Part shown: positions 59,562-64,000 of the stretch, piece after piece
How positions within the stretch are numbered: position 1 is the stretch's first letter
Layout: each line of letters begins with the position of its first letter
NCBI RefSeq assembly: GCF_963675165.1
Contig: NC_087389.1
Location: 4,820,620-4,884,619, forward strand
Length of the DNA stretch: 64,000 nt
Source: Halichondria panicea
Taxonomy: Eukaryota > Porifera > Demospongiae > Suberitida > Halichondriidae
Reading direction: 5' to 3'
Position numbers and translations under genes: made by a program
The notes under the pieces: generated by a model
Seen by the model: only the letters and a program-made list of their open reading frames with translations
Database searches by the model: none
Told to the model about the DNA's origin: nothing

Positions 59562-62500
59562 ATGGACAGATTCATTGCTAGCCTTCGTCGGAAGTACAAA
59601 GAAAGACTCTTGAACCGTCAAGTGCAATGGCCACCAGTTAGAGGAGACAGGCTAATCAACTTGCAGTTAGTGGAGGCTGAAAAAGAAGAAGGATTTAGAG
59701 CCGGCTTGCCACAACATGGTGCACCTGATGATAAGCTCAAACGCACTTCAATTCTCCATGGCGACCTATTCCGAGTCGAAGAAGGCAAGGAACCAGTGAG
59801 GAAGCTCATCGTTGAAGGCAATGCTGGGATCGGTAAAACCACACTGTGTACCATGCTTGCTGAAGGGTGGGCAGAGGACAAGATCCTGACACAATTCGAC
59901 TGTGTTCTATTGCTTCCACTAAGAGAGAATCAAGTATCCTCTGCCACAAGTCTCGCTGAACTGCTCCAACTTCTCCACTCCAGTGAGAGGATCCAAACAT
60001 CTGTTATAGAAGAGTTGGAAGAGAGAGAGGGAGAAGGTGTCCTCATCATAGCTGATGGCTGGGACGAGCTCAGTATAGAAAACTGTTCCAAAGTGTCATT
60101 TCTGTACAACCTTCTCTTTGGGCACATTCTTTCTTTCGCTTCTGTTCTCCTCACCTCACGACCTTCTGCTTCAGCTCCTCTTCACGACCTTCCTTCTGTG
60201 AACCGTTTGGTTGAGGTAGTCGGATTTAACGAGGAAAATATCAAGCAGTACATAGAATCAGAGTTTGAGCAATTCCCAGAGAAAAGTTCTTCTCTTATCG
60301 AGCAGCTTGAGAACAACCCAGTCATTCAGAGTGTGTGTTCTGTGCCCCTCAATTGTGCCATTGTTTGTAACTTGTGGCACATTTTAGAGCAAGAACTTCC
60401 TCGTACCCTATCTGAGCTGTACACTCAAATTGTGTTTAACATTATCCTTCGCAGTATCAAGAAAACATTTACTGATTGTTCGATTGGCCTCAATAGTTTT
60501 GACGAGATTCCGAATAATCTACAAGACACATTTTGGTTGATCTGTGAGTTTGCCTATGAGTGCTTATTATTAGATCAACTGGTTTTCTCAGAAGCTGAAT
60601 TGTCCTCTCGCTTACCCGAAGTTGGTGACAAGTTGCTGTGTTTTGGTCTGTTGCAGTCTGCACAATCACTTCTACCTGGTGGTCATGGCTTGTCTTTTCA
60701 CTTTGCTCACCTGACCATCCAAGAGTACTTGGCTGCCCTCCATCTTGCTACTCTACCCAATGAAGAGAAACTGAAGGTTGTTGAGGCTCATGCTGACAGT
60801 GGCCGGTTTGACATGGTGTGGAGATTTATGTTTGGCCTTGCTAGTAAACACAATGGTAGTCGTAGCAATAAAGTGACCAGTTTGGACGATGGTTTGATGG
60901 ATCAATTCCTGATTGTTAAAAGGCAGAATAATTTGATTTTATGTCATGTGGCTTTCGAAATTTCCGATCCTGGCTTTGCTATTAAAATTTGTGAACATTT
61001 AATTGTTGGACAATATGCATTAATCAGCTATTTAAACAGCCCTTTTGACTGTGTAGCTAGGCTCTATGTTCTTCGTCATGCTGCACACTGTGATGATATG
61101 ATTATTAGAATAGTTAATTGTGCATTCAATGACAAGTTGTTAACGGAAATAACAGACGTACTTTCGAATGCGAATGGTAAACTGCAAGTTCGATTTTTAT
61201 CTTTCGTGCAGACAAAGTTGTCTGACAAAGGTGTTGCTGATTTATTCAAGAGAGCCTAAGCTGCCTTTACAACATTAGAGTACCTCTCGTTGTGTCACAA
61301 TACCTTCATTGAGTCTGACATCATCATGTCTTCATTCATGCACACATCTTGTACGAGTCTCACACGACTGTTCTTATCCCGCAATCTTCTTGGAGTGTCT
61401 GGCATACTGTCATTAGAGACAGCTGTACTGTTTGGTGCTCTTATCAACCTAAAGAGCCTGGGGCTCTCTAACACCCTCACTGACGATGCTGACGTCAATG
61501 GAGCACTACTGACCACCCTCTTGCAGTCTATTGCCTCTCGCTGTGCTGAACTGATAGTATTAGATTTCTCCGATAATAATCTTGGTTTACCTGGATTATG
61601 TTCCGTTGTAGAGAACATTCCGTTACGATTGAATCACATTGGGTTAAGCGAAACCCATCGAATTACTTCATTTAACTCAGAGTCTCAATACCCAGTCACT
61701 TGTGAGATGCTGGATATTCACCCAAACAGTTTAACATCGATGGATTTGACCAACTCCAATTTCAATGGAATTGCAGGAACTCTTTTACTGGCAAAGATTC
61801 TTCAAACACTTCAATCGCTGAAAGAACTTATCTGCTCTGACTGTTCTCTCACCTCTGCCGACATCATAATGCTTATCCACCATCTTAAGTCCGCTAATGT
61901 GGTATGTAAGAATTTAAATGAATTGAATCTCAGCAACAACTCCATTGATGATGAGGGATTGATAGCTCTCACTGAGTGTCTACCTCATCTGTTTCCTAGT
62001 TTGAAGTTTATCGATCTTGGTTGCCAGAATGGTGTTGATCTCGGTGGTAATACTGTGAGCAAGGACTTGATACTCATGTGCAACAAACAGTTGGAGGTAT
62101 TAATAAATATATTCATGCACTATAATCATTACACACTATTGCAGGCATTTGAGGAATCATGGAAAACTGCAATGCTGAATGAGTGGGAGAGAACGTGTTT
62201 ACCTCCGCAAAATGAAGAGGTGACATAATTATGCATGGGTATGTACATAAACACTTAACTTCACTATAGATGACTCGTGTTTTCTACGAACTCTGGAATA
62301 CGCTACTGTCGGAGATGATTGAGGTGGCTGAACTATTTGATGTGAGTGCATGTAGCACATTATTACATGTGAACGTTTGATTAATCTGACGTGTTCTTAT
62401 TTGTAGCTCCACCAAACGGACAATGCACTGGACACTGAGAGTAATGTTGCCAATTACGAGATCTTCTTTCCAGAAATCCCCTCAAGCTACAGAACCACCC

Positions 62501-63256
62501 AATGATGAGCCTACCTGTCCTATTGTACAGCCTACTGAAGTAACAGAACAAGAGGAAACAAGTGAGTTAACTTCATAATTACATTTAAGCCTTGGAGCTA
62601 TAATAATAATATTATAATACTATACATGTATTTGTAGTGCAGCTATTGATTCAAATCTCACACCTGGCTTAATTGCAATACACTAACATGCTCAGTTGTT
62701 GTGTCAGTTGCTGACTCTAGTAAAGATGACAGTGTTACGCCATCCCTCCCACCTTCATCTCCACGAACAGTTCAAGTTTGTTCAGGTATTATAAAAGCAC
62801 TATCTCATATAATTATGGTTGTAACTCTTACAGTGCAAAGTTGGGCACTTTCATTCCATTACGATGTGCACGATTGCTAATTCACTCTATTATGTACAGA
62901 GTTGACTCTCAGTGTTCTGGACAAGGAGCTCAAAACACTCACAAAACCAATACAGTTTGGTGTCAGTTTGGGCATTCCTCAACACCGACTGGAAGTCATC
63001 CAGCAAGACCATAGATTTGGTAAATAATATTGAATGGGTTTAATCTGCTCCTGCATGGTTTAATTGTTGAAGGCTTAATTTAATTTTAGTCTCTCCCCAT
63101 ACAGATACTGACGGTCAGAAGATTGCCCTGTTCCAGTTCATTGCCAAGAACCACAAGAGTCTAGTAATAACTTGGAGCAGTATTGCCGACGCTCTCCATG
63201 ACATTGATTATGGGGACTTGTCATCAGCTGTTAAGGGAAAATACTGCACTAGCTAG
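59562..63256 (+). CDS. NACHT-LRR receptor with C-terminal Death-like domain; one in-frame stop
   Basis: A cytoplasmic NLR-type innate sensor. The first exon (59562-62096) encodes a NACHT NTPase: Walker A GNAGIGKTT (about 86-94) and Walker B LIIADGWDEL (about 161-170), then TSRPSA and a winged-helix region. Leucine-rich repeats follow (LNLSNNSIDDEGLIAL type). A TAA at 61257-61259 (codon 566) interrupts the frame between NACHT and LRR, but the same frame continues at once (AAFTTLEYLSLCHNTF), so it looks like one point change. Six further exons join in phase: 62145-62219, 62270-62341, 62474-62561, 62708-62785, 62900-63019, 63105-63256. The last two encode a Death-fold-like module (LGIPQHRLEVIQQD ... 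ITWSSIADALHD). The total is about 1039 codons. No N-terminal CARD or Death domain is seen. It may be a pseudogene, a shortened NACHT protein, or a polymorphic or read-through allele. The 3' exon choice is moderately sure. Confidence 0.82.
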
Positions 63257-63871
63257 ATCTAGTACGTAACTTTGCTAATAGACATTGTTCAATGATGTAT
63301 CACACGTATACTATAATGATTATGATGTATCAGAACCTTGTTAACGCACTAGAAAATGTGCAAAAGAATTGTCTCGTGATATTTACCTCCGAAAAGTGAA
63401 AAAATTCTGATTCGAACAACAATTCCCATATGAATTCTATATAATTATAGAGATGATTTGCAGTAGTGCATTAATTTGATCACAATAACAATGTCTTCAG
63501 TTGTTTCTCAGAAAAAATAAGTGGGGTATATATATATAACCCTTGTCTGACCAATTCATATTGTGAGTAATTTATTTTTAGTAAAGGTACATATAATAGG
63601 TGTGAAGCTCCTTCATCTATACTATAGGCCTCTACATACATTTGAGTACGTACAGTTATCATTATGACTTCAAGCGGAGTTACTATAATTAAAACCGACA
63701 TATGTAGTACCGTAGGTATAATCGATATCGCTATAATAATGTTTGCATATACACAAAATTATATTCACATTGACTTATTTTTCTTATACAGTATAATTAT
63801 AACTGCACCAAATATAAATGACTGTCACAAGGACTGACTGTATTTATTTATAATAGTGCACACAACATCCG
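63257..63871. other. 3' flank of the NLR gene
   Basis: AT-rich sequence with no gene seen. On the minus strand an AATAAA at about 63841-63848 lies 25-30 bp beyond the stop of the probable exon at 63872. Confidence 0.45.
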
Positions 63872-63966
63872 TTACTTCAACATGACAATTACTATGGGCT
63901 CAGATCCATTATACGATATCCCAGTGAACCAGACATCATCTACGAAGTTGTATTTAGTTCTTCTTT
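63872..63966 (-). CDS. Probable terminal exon of a gene running off the window
   Basis: A minus-strand frame reads TKYNFVDDVWFTGISYNG then SEPIVIVMLK and a TAA at 63872-63874. An AATAAA follows about 25 bp later, as expected for a 3' end. Candidate acceptors (AAAG, GAAG) lie near 63962-63970, but the exact boundary is unclear. I do not recognise the family. Confidence 0.35.
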
Positions 63967-64000
63967 ATTCTCGCTTGTGCTTGGTCCTTCACAGTACCTC

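Noticed and set aside
59618-60154. Minus-strand frames of 64-87 codons over the NACHT exon
   Set aside because: They are antisense shadows of the NACHT coding sequence.
62407-62505. Alternative last NLR exon starting at CTCCACCAAACGG and ending at TGA
   Set aside because: It keeps frame only to an early stop. The acceptor TTCTTTCCAG at 62464-62473 keeps the frame and links cleanly to the Death-like exons, so it is preferred.

Overview
The window is a piece of a eukaryotic, animal-type nuclear genome, AT-rich, with compact multi-exon genes whose exons join cleanly at GT/AG splice sites. I infer a sponge, probably a demosponge. The reasons are a tandem cluster of receptor tyrosine kinases with unfamiliar ectodomains, a NACHT-LRR receptor with a Death-like C-terminus, a multipass membrane protein of a type I associate with sponge gene models, very many short terminal-inverted-repeat (TIR) elements, and dense (CA)n repeats. 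The species call is inference; the gene identities are much firmer. I saw no retrovirus-like or other virus-like element.

Layout. 0.35-5.6 kb (+): squalene synthase, with two hAT-like TIR elements in its introns. 5.9-7.2 kb (-): delta14-sterol reductase, convergent with it, so two sterol-pathway enzymes sit about 0.3 kb apart. 7.8-9.4 kb (-): an intronless cysteine-rich multipass membrane protein. 10.3-23.5 kb (+): a full-length EEA1 orthologue rebuilt here as 44 exons and 1464 residues, from N-terminal C2H2 finger to C-terminal FYVE domain. 24.4-26.4 kb (+): a Rab43/Rab19-type GTPase. 26.8-28.9 kb (+): a 4-exon gene I do not recognise. 29.4-32.6 kb (-): the splicing factor ISY1 (13 exons, 283 residues), head to head with an MBD4-type DNA glycosylase (33.1-35.8 kb, +). 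RAB43, ISY1 and MBD4 are also linked on human 3q21.3, which suggests very old conserved linkage.

36.4-44.5 kb (-) holds three tandem tyrosine kinase copies. One is a complete receptor (982 residues), one is a receptor-like kinase with almost no ectodomain, and one is a decayed pseudogene. 44.5-59.5 kb is repeat-rich and holds segmental duplications that carry a family of small intronless secreted proteins: two intact copies with TATA boxes and one pseudogene. A hairpin TIR element fills a site in one duplicate that is empty in the other. 59.6-63.3 kb (+) is a NACHT-LRR-Death receptor gene with one in-frame stop between NACHT and LRR. The window ends with a probable terminal exon of a minus-strand gene.

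Functional themes: sterol synthesis (squalene synthase, C14 reductase), endosome and membrane traffic (EEA1, Rab), RNA splicing and DNA repair from one bidirectional promoter (ISY1, MBD4), and surface or innate sensing (tyrosine kinases, NLR, secreted proteins). Exon coordinates were placed by eye from reading frame and splice-site continuity.
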